From Rhizophagus clarus (Eukaryota; Glomeromycota; Glomeromycetes; Glomerales; Glomeraceae), in NCBI GenBank assembly GCA_015698045.1, contig BLAL01000009.1:434001-498000 (forward strand): DNA of 64,000 nucleotides, read 5' to 3'. The first letter of the stretch is position 1. Every line of letters starts with the position of its first letter. Below the pieces are notes generated by a model, which had not been told where the DNA came from, did no database searches, and worked only from the letters and a program-made list of their open reading frames with translations. The translations under genes and the position numbers were made by a program. Positions 37,037-48,801 of this stretch are shown piece after piece.

Positions 37037-40000
37037 ATGCCGAAATCTCGACAGTCCGCACCGCTTGCTCAGCCACCTCCACTTTATCAAACCTCTCAAT
37101 CACAGACTTCGTCTCTTTCAATCGCTCAACAATTTTCACCACTGCCTTTTTCTCCAACCCATCAAAGTCGCAAAGTTCCTCGAAGCCTTGATACTTCTAA
37201 TAGCGATTTTCCCGAATTTCTTCTTCCACCTCAAACAGGACTTAGTTCACCTACTACAAGTTTTATTCAGTCTCCCTTTAGTCCAGGCTTAACTTCTCCT
37301 TACTTTTCTCGTAGGCCTGGAGCTACTAATTTTATACTTGGCAGTCAACGAGCCTTTATACAAAGGAAAACTTTAACAGAAATACAAATTTTTACTAATA
37401 CGCAATATAACCAACTCAAGTTTTTGTGTTCGAGTAGAACTATTTCACCTTACGATTCGGAAGTCTGGGAAATAATGTTGGGTAGCGAAAAGTTTCCGAC
37501 TACGAATTCTGGGTGAGTCCGCCGAAAGTTCAATTTAGCATAGTGACAGAATATTGTTTAGGTATAATCCAGTGCAATTTTCACACGGAATAAAACATCC
37601 TGTAGATACATTGTTTTAAATGGACAGTTTGTTATCTTCCGATCTATTTTACTGGATAAGATCTAATAAGCACGTTTATTTGATACTTGTAGTCAAGATG
37701 CTTATGATGTCGAAATGGCTACTGTTAGCCTTGCAATTGAATTTGGTAAAAATTTTATTGAATAATTAATTAATGTTTTAATCATTGATAATCATTAAAT
37801 TTTTTTTTTACTCTTTTAGCCAGCAACAATAAAAAAACTGCAAATTTTAATACTTTGCTTCTTCACACATTGAGTCAAATGCGTCGCGTAATAGATCCCG
37901 AATTTCATGGGTAATTGCGATTCTTAAATCTCTCTTAATTTTTATAAATATTTATATATATATATATTTTTATATTCAATTAGAGAAATTCCAATAGAAG
38001 CATATAATTCCTTATTTCTCGTGAGGGTCTTTTCAAAACATTTTATTGGAAACTTATCGCGTGATGAAATCCATCAACAATTTGAAGGTCGATCATTACT
38101 CAAATTTGTTATATTTTTTTCTATTTTTATTCTAGTTTTTATTAATATTAGTAGATATAATATTTATAGGGAATCATACCATTTTAGCAGAAACACCAAA
38201 ATTTAATGGGGTTGAGTCTAAAATTGATGAAAATAGTCGTGTTCAAATTGATCTCAATCCAAAAAAACTTATAATTGATCCAGAAGTTATTCAAGATACA
38301 AGACCTAAAGCCGAGCAACTTATGGATGGGCTATTGAAAGTTATTTTAAATTTGGATCCAATGTACGAAAATTTTTTTTAATTTGTTGTTAAATAGATTT
38401 AATTTTAATCTTTTTTTTTCACTTATTAGTTTAAATGCTTCAACATATGAATACTATCAAGAATGTTTAAACATTCTGCTGGTTTTACTTTCAACACAAA
38501 TACATCAACCAAATGCAAGTCCAATAGAAAACAATTATTTTTTAAATATTTTATCATCTAATTTTGGGTATGATTATTTATAAATATTTGGATTTTATTT
38601 ATTCACATTTATATTAATCTATATTATACATATCTAGTGACTCTGTTAATAGCTTAACTAAACGATTAGTGACAAATTTTATTGAACAAAAGGCGCCTCC
38701 ACCATCGTCCACAAGTATGAATTGGTTTAATAAAGCTCTTTTTATTTCTTTTTAAATCCAGCAAATAGAATAGTTCTATTTTTAATTTTGCTGGCACAAC
38801 ATTTTACGTCTCATGACAGGCGTTGTGTATAATGCCTATTCCTATCTTTTCCCTAGTAGATCGTCGGCAACTTTACCGTCCGATCCTCCACCGATATCAG
38901 AAAGAAGTTTACTTGTTTTATTATTGCTTTCCGTTCAATGTCGAGCTCCGGGTGAAAAAGCAAAGGATTTTCGCGAGGGAATTCGGTCTTTGAAGGATGC
39001 ACAAGGTCCTTTGAATTTGTTTATTTAATTTAGGTCAAAATTATTATTACTGTTGTTATCGTTGGAAGATTTCTAACGGAAATATCTTTACTTCTAGGAA
39101 TGGGAGAGAGCGATATGGCAGTATCATTCCGTGTTTTATATCAATTGATTTGTCGGTGAGTTATTAATTTGAATAACCCTATTTTTTCAGATTTAAAAAT
39201 AAATACATATATATAATTTATTTATTTATTTATTTATTTTTAAAAAATAAAAACGAAATGTCGTCTTTTTCATGGTAGTCAGTTGCCAAATGAAGAGATT
39301 TGTTTGATATTATATTTACTAATGATCGAAAATGAAGAGTTTAGGGTTTACGTTTTATCACGTTTAGACCCTGAAATTCTTGTTTGTATTCATTTTATAA
39401 TTTATTGCTTTTCTGCAACAATTATGTTCACTTACTATCAATCTTTGTTGATTAGTTACTTCAAATCTTAAGATTACTTTATGATGGAGTCGATGGTAAA
39501 ACAAATTATTCTCAGATGTATATTCTGCTTACAATTCTTTTGCTATTTAGCCAGGATGAAGTTTTTAATGAGAACATTCAAAAAATTGTATCCTTTTTAA
39601 TATATTATTCATAAGCGTGAAACAAGATTATTATCTTGTTTTAGACAAAGTAATGTCATTGGAGGTCGTTTATTCTTCATTCTTCATTACTTAAACCTTA
39701 TGTATAAATTATCATTATAACCATTATGGATTAGAATATTTTTTGATACTATATTTCACTTAATATGTACTCGGAGAAATAACAAGATTTATCATAAAAG
39801 AAAAATACGATTATTATAATAATAGATTTTTTAGGTTGTAATAAGAATCTTAGTCAAAAAAAAAAAAGAAAAGAAAAACGAAATTCGACTGTCCTTTAAC
39901 ACTTTGGATAATATTCGAAGTCATAATTAATTTAAAAATTAAAGAATAAGAAATATTACTTCCTTAATTAAAAAAATTTTTTCTTTAGTCGATATCTTAT

Positions 40001-41233
40001 CAGCCATGGTTCACAGAAAGATTGTTAAAATCCGTATCATTAGGGGGCTTAACATATTTAGTTCTTATAAGAATTATACAGTTCAATCTCAATTCGCATC
40101 GGGTAATGATTTTGATTTTTTTATTTTTCATATTTTGGAAAAATCGTTGATTTTAATATCAACCTTCTTTTATAAAGGATGTGTACTTTCACAACAATTG
40201 CTTAGCAACTATGGCTAACTTGGGAAACAGCATTCAAGATATACATTCTTACGTTGCACAAAGGCTTGTTAGGTGCGCACTATTATCATTATCCTCGTAA
40301 TGTCAACTTATTTTAAATTCAAATAATAATACTAATATATTGCAACCTTTGAAAGCCTGTTTGATCTCGTGGCTAAACGGTATCAAAGATCACGAGAAAA
40401 AGCTCAGCAACAGGGAGAAGATGAAAATGTAAGTAATTTGAATATGGAAAATTTTATCATCATGACATTATATATATAAAATAAGCTTTTTTCTTTTTTA
40501 CATCATGCCAATTCATTTCTATAAGTCCGATGCTGTCGCAATATACGGTGACCTTGTCTGTCTAGTCTTGGAAATAATCAATTCTGTGTTGACCCGAAGA
40601 CTAAATTCTAATCCGAATTTAATATATTCTCTGTTGCATAAAAAGGATTTGTTTACCCATTTTCAATTACATCCTCGATTTTCAGAATTAATTGCTAATA
40701 TTGATAATGTAAGAGAAGTATATTTTTGATAGCTTTGGATGAATATTTAATTGAATTAATCATTAATTACAATAGGTAATTAGTTATTTTCATGCTCGAA
40801 TATCAGAAGCAAATCTTAAATCTCCATCCGCAGAAGAGATTTCAGAATTAATAGAAACCGCAGCAAGGACTTGGCCACCGGGTAGACTTAAGGTTTGTAT
40901 AAAATAAAAATTTAAATATTAATTATTACTTTAAATCTTAAAAATTTGTATTATGATAGGAATTCCCCGATTTGAAATTCCAATATGAAGAAGAATCAGA
41001 ATCACAAGAATTCTTTTGCCCATATGTATGGGCTTTAATATATCGTCATACTTGGATTTATTGGGATGAAAATAAAACACATATCTTAAACGATTATATT
41101 ATAGTAAGTAATATATATACACATATATATACATGTTGATTATTAATTATCTGATTTGACTTTATTAATTTTAATCCTTTTATATCATTTTTAGCACGAA
41201 GAGATGGAAGCTTCGTCCGTGCAAATCGTATAG
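37037..41233 (+). CDS. DYM: dymeclin homologue
   Basis: A gene of many small exons. Exon 1 codes for a Pro/Ser/Gln-rich N-terminus of about 100 residues, then FILGSQRAFIQRKTLTEIQI and FLCSSRTISPYDSEVWEIM. Further exons give the dymeclin order: NYSQMYILLTILLLFSQDE, the QPWFTERLLKSVSLGG block, LATMANLGNSIQDIHSYVAQ, VCLVLEIINSVLTRRLNSNP, NLIYSLLHKKDLFTHFQLHP and EFFCPYVWALIYRHTWIYW. Animal dymeclin is N-myristoylated and works at the Golgi; yeasts lack it. Here the usual MG start is replaced by the disordered extension. The intron from about 39597 to 39988 is unusually long for this gene. Exon borders were not all fixed. Confidence 0.88.
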
Positions 41234-41273
41234 AGGAAACAAATTTATTATTAATAACTTATTTATAATAATT

Positions 41274-41317
<44 letters not shown>

Positions 41318-41556
41318 AAAAATAAAAGTTCATTCTAGTTTATACTTTATATAGATTTAATACATCATTATTCATTTTTAAATGCAATGTTAAGATCAGA
41401 TTCTTTGCATAATAATATTTATATCCGCGATAGAATTTAAAAAATTGCTTATATATATAACATCAATCAAAATGGAGAATAAGTTATTAACATAATAAAT
41501 GAATTTAAAATATTAAAATTAATAATCTTACACGAGTTATGAAAGAAGGCATTCAA
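41234..41556. other. convergent 3' flanks with a 34-A run
   Basis: The A-run at 41280-41313 begins 47 bp after the dymeclin stop. Dymeclin has many introns, so this is not a retrocopy tail. No gene seen. Confidence 0.6.
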
Positions 41557-42075
41557 TTACTGTTCATCTCCGAATTGTGTTCGACGTCGATCTTCCCATT
41601 CCGAATTGGAATTGTCACGACTACCAAATCCACGGCCATATCCACCGCTAAAACCACCAGCACGACCAACGCGACCTCTGCCAAATCGGCCTCTTCCAAA
41701 ACCACCATTATCGCGAGAATTAGAGGCTTCTGCTGCACGAAGCTGTCTACCATCAAGTTCATAACCATTAATATTTTCGATAGCTTTTTGTGCAGATTCC
41801 TCATTATCATACTCGATAAACCCAAAACCACGAACTCTGCCTTCAACATCTAAGGGTAAACGGACAGAAGAAACTTCACCATATTTTGTACCAAGATCTC
41901 TGAGACCTTGTTCGTTGGTACCCCAAGGTATATTTGCTACATATATCGTTTTACTAACATAACTTCGACGTAAAATTGAAGAAAGGTTGGTGGAAAGAGG
42001 AGACGTGATAAAAGCGGATCGAGTTGAAGCAATAAAATATGACCTAATTATTGATCCAATCATCGGTTTATACAT
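41557..42075 (-). CDS. RRM/RGG RNA-binding protein, probably mitochondrial
   Basis: A single exon of 172 residues. Residues 1-40 are rich in Arg, Ser and hydrophobic residues with no acidic residue until past position 50 (MYKPMIGSIIRSYFIASTR, ILRRSYVSK), a good mitochondrial presequence. An RRM follows with RNP2 (TIYVANIPW) and RNP1 (RVRGFGFIEY). The tail is Gly/Arg-rich (GGFGRGRFGRGRVGRAGG) and ends in an acidic DRRRTQFGDEQ. Comparable proteins in plants and fungi bind mitochondrial transcripts; its exact target is unknown. Confidence 0.88.
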   Translation of the reverse strand: MYKPMIGSIIRSYFIASTRSAFITSPLSTNLSSILRRSYVSKTIYVANIPWGTNEQGLRDLGTKYGEVSSVRLPLDVEGRVRGFGFIEYDNEESAQKAIENINGYELDGRQLRAAEASNSRDNGGFGRGRFGRGRVGRAGGFSGGYGRGFGSRDNSNSEWEDRRRTQFGDEQ

Positions 42076-43437
42076 GTTTTTATATTTTAGAATAATAGTT
42101 AATAATTAAAAAATTTCCCGTTCTCTGAGAAGAAAATTTTTTTTTTTTTGATCAATCGTCTATTGCGATTATTGGATGATTAAATAATCTTTTCGGATCG
42201 ACAATTGATCAACTGTGTAACAGCAGATATTTGCAAAATAAATGTCTAATAATTCCCACGCGTTGACAGAATATTTATAAGACAATTAAACAAATGTTTA
42301 TTATTTCTTAAATACGATTTTTATTTCAATATCTGATATATCAACGCGCATTAATGAAGAATATAGTTAATTATATATAACTAATATTGAATAAATAAAT
42401 ATGTACATTTTTCTTAGGGTAAATGTTTAGGGTTAGTATGAACATCTGGGGATGATAATTAAACTAGCCCTAAGTCCAACCCCTACATTTAAGACCTAAT
42501 TCATGACGTGTAAAGTGGGACAAATTTTACAAAATTGCTTCCAGATGAAAAATTATTCATAATAAAATCAAAAGAACAAAACTTAACCCTTTATTTGAGG
42601 GTATTCTTTAAAACTAGATCATTCCCCCTAAAATTTTTACATATATTAATTACTGATAAATGGAATTTCAAAGGTTTTCTCAAGTGTCTAAATGTTTGGA
42701 TGCTTGATAAATTGGTATATTACATGAATCTAAAAAGTACCATTTTTTTTCAAGTTCCAACAATACTAAAGAATGATAAGTCCTTTACAGGGAAAAACTC
42801 CCCACAAAGTCATCTTTTATATTATTAATGTAGCATACTTATGACTCGAACCAAACCAACTGACGACAATTTTTTTTTTTTAAGAAAAAAAATAGTCAGA
42901 GAAATTAATTTCTCTGTGGTTTTAGATCTTAAGGAAGTATGCTTTTTTTTTCAAAAAAAAAAAATTTCACGGATTTTTTATAACTGCACATTATCATCTG
43001 ATTTACATATTAACTTGTGTAGTACATATGATAAAAAAAGCATATCCATTATCATAACAAAAAAAAAGCCTCAAAGTTTAACCCCTTTATATCCTCTGCT
43101 TCCCTAAATTTTAAAAGCGCCTTTTCAAAAAAAAAAAAAAAGAAAACTTTAAAATCTTTTATCGATTTTTATCGTTATATTCAATTGAACGATAATCCTT
43201 ACTAAAATTTCCTAACAGTCTGGAATAAACAAAAATATCTTTCTTTAAAAAGATCAATTATTTCTCGATTTGCATAACGACATTTTCGTCTTTTTATACC
43301 TACAATAGTGAGTTTAGTCCATCTACATTTCGATTTGCATAGTTTCCGAAGTATTTTATTATTTACTTAGTTCTTTGCAAGATTCATCTCTTTTTATTTG
43401 TTTCCTTAAATACTTATAGTAGCAAATCTACACAAAA
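42076..43437. other. intergenic with imperfect inverted repeats
   Basis: No credible gene; two plus-strand frames (42535, 42841) have no coding character. An imperfect inverted repeat at about 42418-42492 pairs TAAATGTTTAGGGTTAG with CTAGCC..CCCCTACATTTA. A second hairpin at 42860-42899 has CTGAC/GTCAG arms around a T-run, AAG and an A-run. The last 150 bp are the leader of the ataxin-2 gene. Confidence 0.55.
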
Positions 43438-46400
43438 ATGTCTTCTGCTGTTCGACCAAAACGAAGACAAGACAACGGTTACCAATCCTTCACAAACTCG
43501 AATCAAAGGTAAATCCTATTCTCTTAAAGTCTATCTTATTTACGTTTACTTTTAAAGATCATACGCGCTGTTAAGTGTATACAAATTAATTATCAACTAC
43601 CTTTTTTTATTATTATTCTTAGTCATAACAACCGAAATACCAAAAAATGGAATAATAATAATAATAATAATAGTAATAATAGTAATAATAATAATAATAA
43701 TAATCAACACCCTGTCAATATGCCACAGAGAAATCAACCTATTTCTCTACAAGCACAACCTCCTGTTAATAATCATCATAACAACACTCCGATATCAAAT
43801 AATGCTAAACCCGTCGAGCAAACGTTACAAGACGATGCTTCTATTGATCATATGCATGATCGTTTAATGTTCCTACTCGTAAACCTTGTTGTACGTAATT
43901 ATTTTTTGTAATTATTTGTAATAATCGTTTCATATATTAAAAATTGTTTTATTATATTTTATTACTAAATTTTAATTTAGGGGATGAATGTTGTAGTAAC
44001 GGTCAAGGGCGGAGTAAAATATCAAGGTCTATTCAAATCGGCTAGTACAAAGGGAGAATTAAGTGTCGTATTAAAAATGGCCCGGAGGATAACAAAAGCA
44101 GAGGAAAAGACCGTACAGAACCGTGTTATACCCACATATCTAATAATGGCAAAAGACTTGATGGAAATTCATGCATGTGGTGTTGATTTTACCGCATGCG
44201 ATGGAGATCGTGAAGGTAATTTTTTTTTAAAAAAAACATACCTAAATAAATAAACTAACTACATACATAACAACAGGATCAGGGTCGGGATCTTGTTTCA
44301 GAACTGATACAGATATTAGCGGTAGATCAGAGATAAGAGAACGTGAATTACATAAATGGACCCCAGATGAATCGGGAGAGATAATGAAGGGCTTAGAATA
44401 TCCTTTCTTATTTTACCAGCCGAGTTATTGCTCTATTTCATTCATTCATTTATTTATTTGAATCGCTTATTATTCCTTAATTTCTCTGCACGGACGATAT
44501 AAATTCAGAATCGGGCAATACTTCTTGGGATCAATTTGCAGCAAACGAACAATTATTTGGTATAAAGACAGATTTCAATGAAGAAATTTATACCACAAAA
44601 TTAGATCGATCGAGAGCTGATTATAAAGAGCGAGAACGTCAGGCAATCGCTATAGCAAACGAGATCACAAGGGTATTTATCGTCTCGAGGTTTAAATTAC
44701 ACTAATGAGCAAATTTAACACGTTTTTATTAAAAATAGTCATCTACAACGAATGTTCACATGCTTGAGGAACGTGGCTTTATTGTAGAAGAAAACCAAAT
44801 GGACGAAGAGGATAGGTTAGAGCAATTATGATCAAATAGTAATATTTTATAAGAGAATATTATTCTTATACCCGACTACATTTATGTTAGATACGGAGCA
44901 GTTGTTCGAAATCGAGATCCAAACAAATATACACCACCGCATCTACGAAAAATACAAGAACAGCAGTTACAGAACGGTACCCCTGTTGTCAAGAAACCAG
45001 AGCCAACTAAAGAACCTGTCAAAGAAGTTAAGATAAAATCTGCAGAAGAAACTAAACCCACAAAACAAACGCAACCATCCCCAACAACAACGACGACGAC
45101 TACGACTACTACTACTACTACTACTACTACTACTGTTGCTGCTGCTGCTGCTGCTACAACACCACCTGCAACAGCCACTACGCAAAAAATGCCTCCATTT
45201 TCTTCAAATTCGGTGTTACCGAATCCTGTTGTTTCGAGGGTAAGTTATAAATAAACGACATCAAATATAAACGAAAGTAATTTAATATTGATTTTTCATT
45301 TATAGAAAGCTGGTGTTGATGCTGAGGGTAAACCTATTGAAGGTATTTTAGAGTATGTTTTTTGTCAGTTTAAAAGGGTTCCGCGTTGATTTAATTTTAA
45401 TTAAAAATCAGATCAAATTGTCAAGACATTCCGACAGTTTGCTACTAATGAAAAAGAACGTTTACAACAAAGAATGCAAGCTATAAAAAAAAAAGATATG
45501 GATGAAAAAGTGGATGAACTACGAAAATGGCGTCAAACTTTTAAGGTTTGTTTATTAAATGTCTTTTGAATAAAATGAAATCAACATCATGGTTCTTATA
45601 TATTATTTGTGTAGCTTAATTTACCGTTACCACAAGATCTTCTTCCCATAATGACGAAAGATAAAACCAAACAGCAACAACTTACAGCTGAATCTGCAAC
45701 TGCTTTGAATGAAAAAGATAAAGATAAAGATTCAGAAAAGCAGAAAGACAAAGAGAAAGAAAAATCGGATAAGGAGAAAGAGAAAGAAAAACAAGAAAAG
45801 GATAAAGATAAGGATAAATCCAAAGATAAAGATAATAAACCTAAAGAAAGAGCGATTCCTACCCAAAACATGGAACCAAAGATGAAACCAGAAATTAAAA
45901 TTGAGGAAGATAAAACACAAAAAGCGAACGGAGATTCGACAGAATCTAAATCAACCAATGATAAAGCTTCTGATAAACCTGTATCCGCGGCTGATAAAGC
46001 TCCACCGCAATTTCCTGGTCGAACGTCTGCTGCAACTTCTAAGCTCAATGTGAAGGCGAATGAATGGAAACCTAATCCTAATGCGGCAAGTTTTACACCG
46101 GTACGACTTACCGTATCAAGTTTATTTATTTTAGTAGATTTATCATTTTCATTTTGAAATTATGATTTATCCCTTTTTTTTTTATTATTATTATTAGATT
46201 ACTCCTAATACACAAGATAAAAGATCTCCTGGATCTGTACGTATTATATTTTAATGAATGTTTTATATATATATAATTATTTCATTAATACCTATTAAAC
46301 ATACGGATATATTACAGTCTCCATTTTTCGTCAGTCGGCAGTTAAAGAAGAATACCGCTACGCTTAAGGACGGGTTTACTCCTTTCCAAAAAGGTAAAAC

Positions 46401-47508
46401 CATGGCTAATCCTAGTACAATAAGTAAGTGTAATTTTCGACTGGATGTTATTTTGCCACGCTTTCTATTAGTTAAGCATTTATTAAAATTTCGATTTGTT
46501 ATAGCTCCAACTTGGCCTTATGGTAATAAACCTTTTAGACATCAATTTACTGTCACAACTAACTACGAAGAAGATATTTATTCGCAAGCTACCGTGACTC
46601 AAGGATTCGGATTCGCATATCCCGTCGGGCACTATCGTTACCCTCCGAACACACAATTTGTTAGTGTCCCGCCTATTCCAATGCAACAAGGCGCGCCTAT
46701 ACCATATATGCAACCAGGGGTGGGTTTAATCAAATTTTATTAATGAATTATTTATTTTTCAATAACTAAATTAATAATTCGTTATTATCTGTTAGCAGTT
46801 TGTCCCAGGTATGCCTTTTACCACAGCTCCTATGCCACCAACTGGTGCACCTCGTAAGTTTATATTTTTAATTTTATTTTTTTCGTTGCAATTTTAAATT
46901 AAAAAATTTCATCATTTTCGAAACAGCTATGTATAGTGCACAACTTCCTTCAGTGATGCCACGTATGTACCCGTTTTTTTTTTGAAAATTTGATCAATAT
47001 TAAATATACATATTAACATCATTGATATTTATTAATAGAACATTTTGGATCTCAAGGGTATCCATCTCCCGGACGTACGCCAATGGTACCAGCCACTATG
47101 CATCCTCAAATGTATCAACCATATCAGAATCCACACGGTGAGTTTAATATTTAATTTAATATCAATAGGTTTCATAGAAAAAAATGACATATTTTAATAA
47201 TAATAATAATAGCAATGCCACCAATGATGCGATTTCCACACGACATGGTCCCACACGTCCCACCAAATGGCGTAATGATGGGCCAGAGACCTGTGATGAT
47301 GGACCCGCATTACGTACAAACTGAAGCTGCACCGATGGGTAATTATCATGTTTTACAATTCATTTAACTTTTTTTGTTTAAAGAAGAAACTTCCAATTCA
47401 TATTTATATGTATGTATGTATGTATGTATATATATATATCCATTTCTCTGACCAATATTAATTTTCTTACTAGAAGGTATGCCAGCATCAGAACCAACGA
47501 CTCAATAA
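43438..47508 (+). CDS. PBP1: ataxin-2 homologue (Pbp1)
   Basis: About fifteen exons. In order: a short N-terminus MSSAVRPKRRQDNGYQSF; a poly-Asn region; an Lsm domain (DRLMFLLVNLVGMNVVVTVK, KYQGLFKSASTKGELSVVLK); the LsmAD domain (FGIKTDFNEEIYTTKLDR); a Thr tract followed by an Ala tract; a Lys/Asp/Glu repeat region; a PAM2 motif (LNVKANEWKPNPNAASFTP at about 46044-46100) for binding poly(A)-binding protein; and a Pro/Met/Gln-rich C-terminus ending SEPTTQ. This is the full ataxin-2 architecture. Pbp1 acts in stress granules, poly(A) tail control and TORC1 regulation. Tracts are encoded by AAT, ACT and GCT triplet repeats. Confidence 0.92.
45090..45155 (+). repeat. coding triplet repeat (ACT)n(GCT)n
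   Basis: Perfect and near-perfect ACG/ACT triplets run into GTTGCTGCT triplets inside the ataxin-2 gene, encoding poly-Thr then poly-Ala. A second triplet run of AAT/AGT lies at about 43650-43705 and encodes poly-Asn. Confidence 0.9.
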
Positions 47509-48193
47509 CGTGAATCGTTGAATCAATAAACAACTTTATATGTGTATAGTTTATAAAATGGGAATTTAATGAGGACAGGATTTATATATTAAATTACGAA
47601 CATTATTCCTGGTCTTCGATTTATTCTTTCTTTTTAAAAATAGTCGACTTTTCAATTCGAACTATTTGGGGCTCGGTAAAAAAAAAAAAAAAAGGAAAAA
47701 AAATTCTTTTTGGAAACATTGTGAATAACTAAAAAAAAAAAAATAATCAATTCGGGATGTACATATTTGAGGAATTATTTTGGATTATTTTTGGTTTGGA
47801 CAAAAAATTTGAACTCGGATATTTGTAAAGTTAAAATCCCTCGTAGCATTTACATCCAATTTTGTATAGTATTGAACCAAAAAAAAAAAGTTTTAATGGC
47901 GAAAAAAGTTTATGGCATATACAGCCATGGACAAAAATTTTGGTTTTTTTTTTGAATGAATTTTCTAATGATTTAAATATCTTAGTCTTACTAAAAAAAA
48001 AAGATCATTTACAAGGGACATTATAACACTGTGTACTTTGAAGATCTTTTAACTTTCATAGAATTTTTTTTTTTTTTTTCCTTTATTTTTTTTTTATTTT
48101 TTTTATTTTTTTTTTTTGTCATAAATAAATGTAAATAATTTCAGCATGACAGAATAGATTATCAATAGCATTAAAGTACGCCATTCAAAACAA
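47509..48193. other. convergent 3' flanks, no gene seen
   Basis: Rich in T and A runs (for example 48067-48080 and 48083-48117). The 62-codon frame at 47767 shows no coding character. Confidence 0.5.
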
Positions 48194-48642
48194 TTATTTC
48201 TTTTTATTTCTATCAAAATTATTATTTTTGATTAGCTGTTTCCTCTTTTCTTTATGATAATGTCTTGAATGTTCATTACTACGAAGTTGTTCATCTTTTT
48301 CTTTATCTAGAATTTCCCATAACCAATTAGGGTACTCATCATCGGGTAAGGCTATCGGGTCCGCTCCATCTTTGTAAAAATTCAGTCCTTTGAGTATTGT
48401 TCCTGCAGTTACCGAAGATGGGATCCGTCGAATTTGCTGTTGAGATTTTAAATTTGATGCTTTTTAATATTTAACTAGTCAGTAATGTGAGCCATTTACA
48501 AAATAAATTATCGAGTTTAAAAAGTAAAAAAAAAATTACCTGTAGAATAATTGGAAGTGTATGAAAGTAAAAAGGGACAAAATTTTTTATTATTTACTTT
48601 ATAAAAACAGGAAGCTCTCAATTTGCATGAAAACTTTATCAT
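48194..48642 (-). CDS. MRPL37: mitochondrial large-subunit ribosomal protein mL54
   Basis: Two exons (48642-48540, 48459-48194) give 122 residues. Exon 1 is a mitochondrial presequence, MIKFSCKLRASCFYKVNNKK. The mature part has the mL54 signature: SSVTAGTILKGLNFYKDGAD, ALPDDEYPNWLWEIL and a basic C-terminus KEKRKQLIKNNNFDRNKKK. The family (animal MRPL54, yeast Mrpl37) always carries the G-LN-Y-K-G-DP and DEYP-WLW motifs. It is divergent from TSG101 with 159 bp between starts. Confidence 0.92.
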
Positions 48643-48801
48643 TTTTAAAAATTTGGCAGACGCGCTGGTCCAACTGATTTGAAATAATATACGTGTGACT
48701 TATCATGTGATATAGTGATTTTAGTCGTTACAACGATATATTTTAATGCTATGTATCGGAATTCAAACGTGTTATTTAACGTATTTCAACATCTTTGAGC
48801 A

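Noticed and set aside
42535-43107. Two plus-strand frames in the spacer before ataxin-2
   Set aside because: Phe/Lys-rich readings of T and A runs, without conserved motifs or plausible splice sites.
44882-45185. Minus-strand frames rich in Val or Ser opposite the ataxin-2 triplet repeat
   Set aside because: Antisense shadows of ACT/GCT triplets; the plus frame fits ataxin-2.
45596-46048. Minus-strand Ser/Leu/Phe-rich frame
   Set aside because: Antisense of the Lys/Asp/Glu-rich exon of ataxin-2.
47767-47955. 62-codon plus-strand frame between ataxin-2 and mL54
   Set aside because: Low-complexity 3' flank with A and T runs, no coding signal and no splice context.
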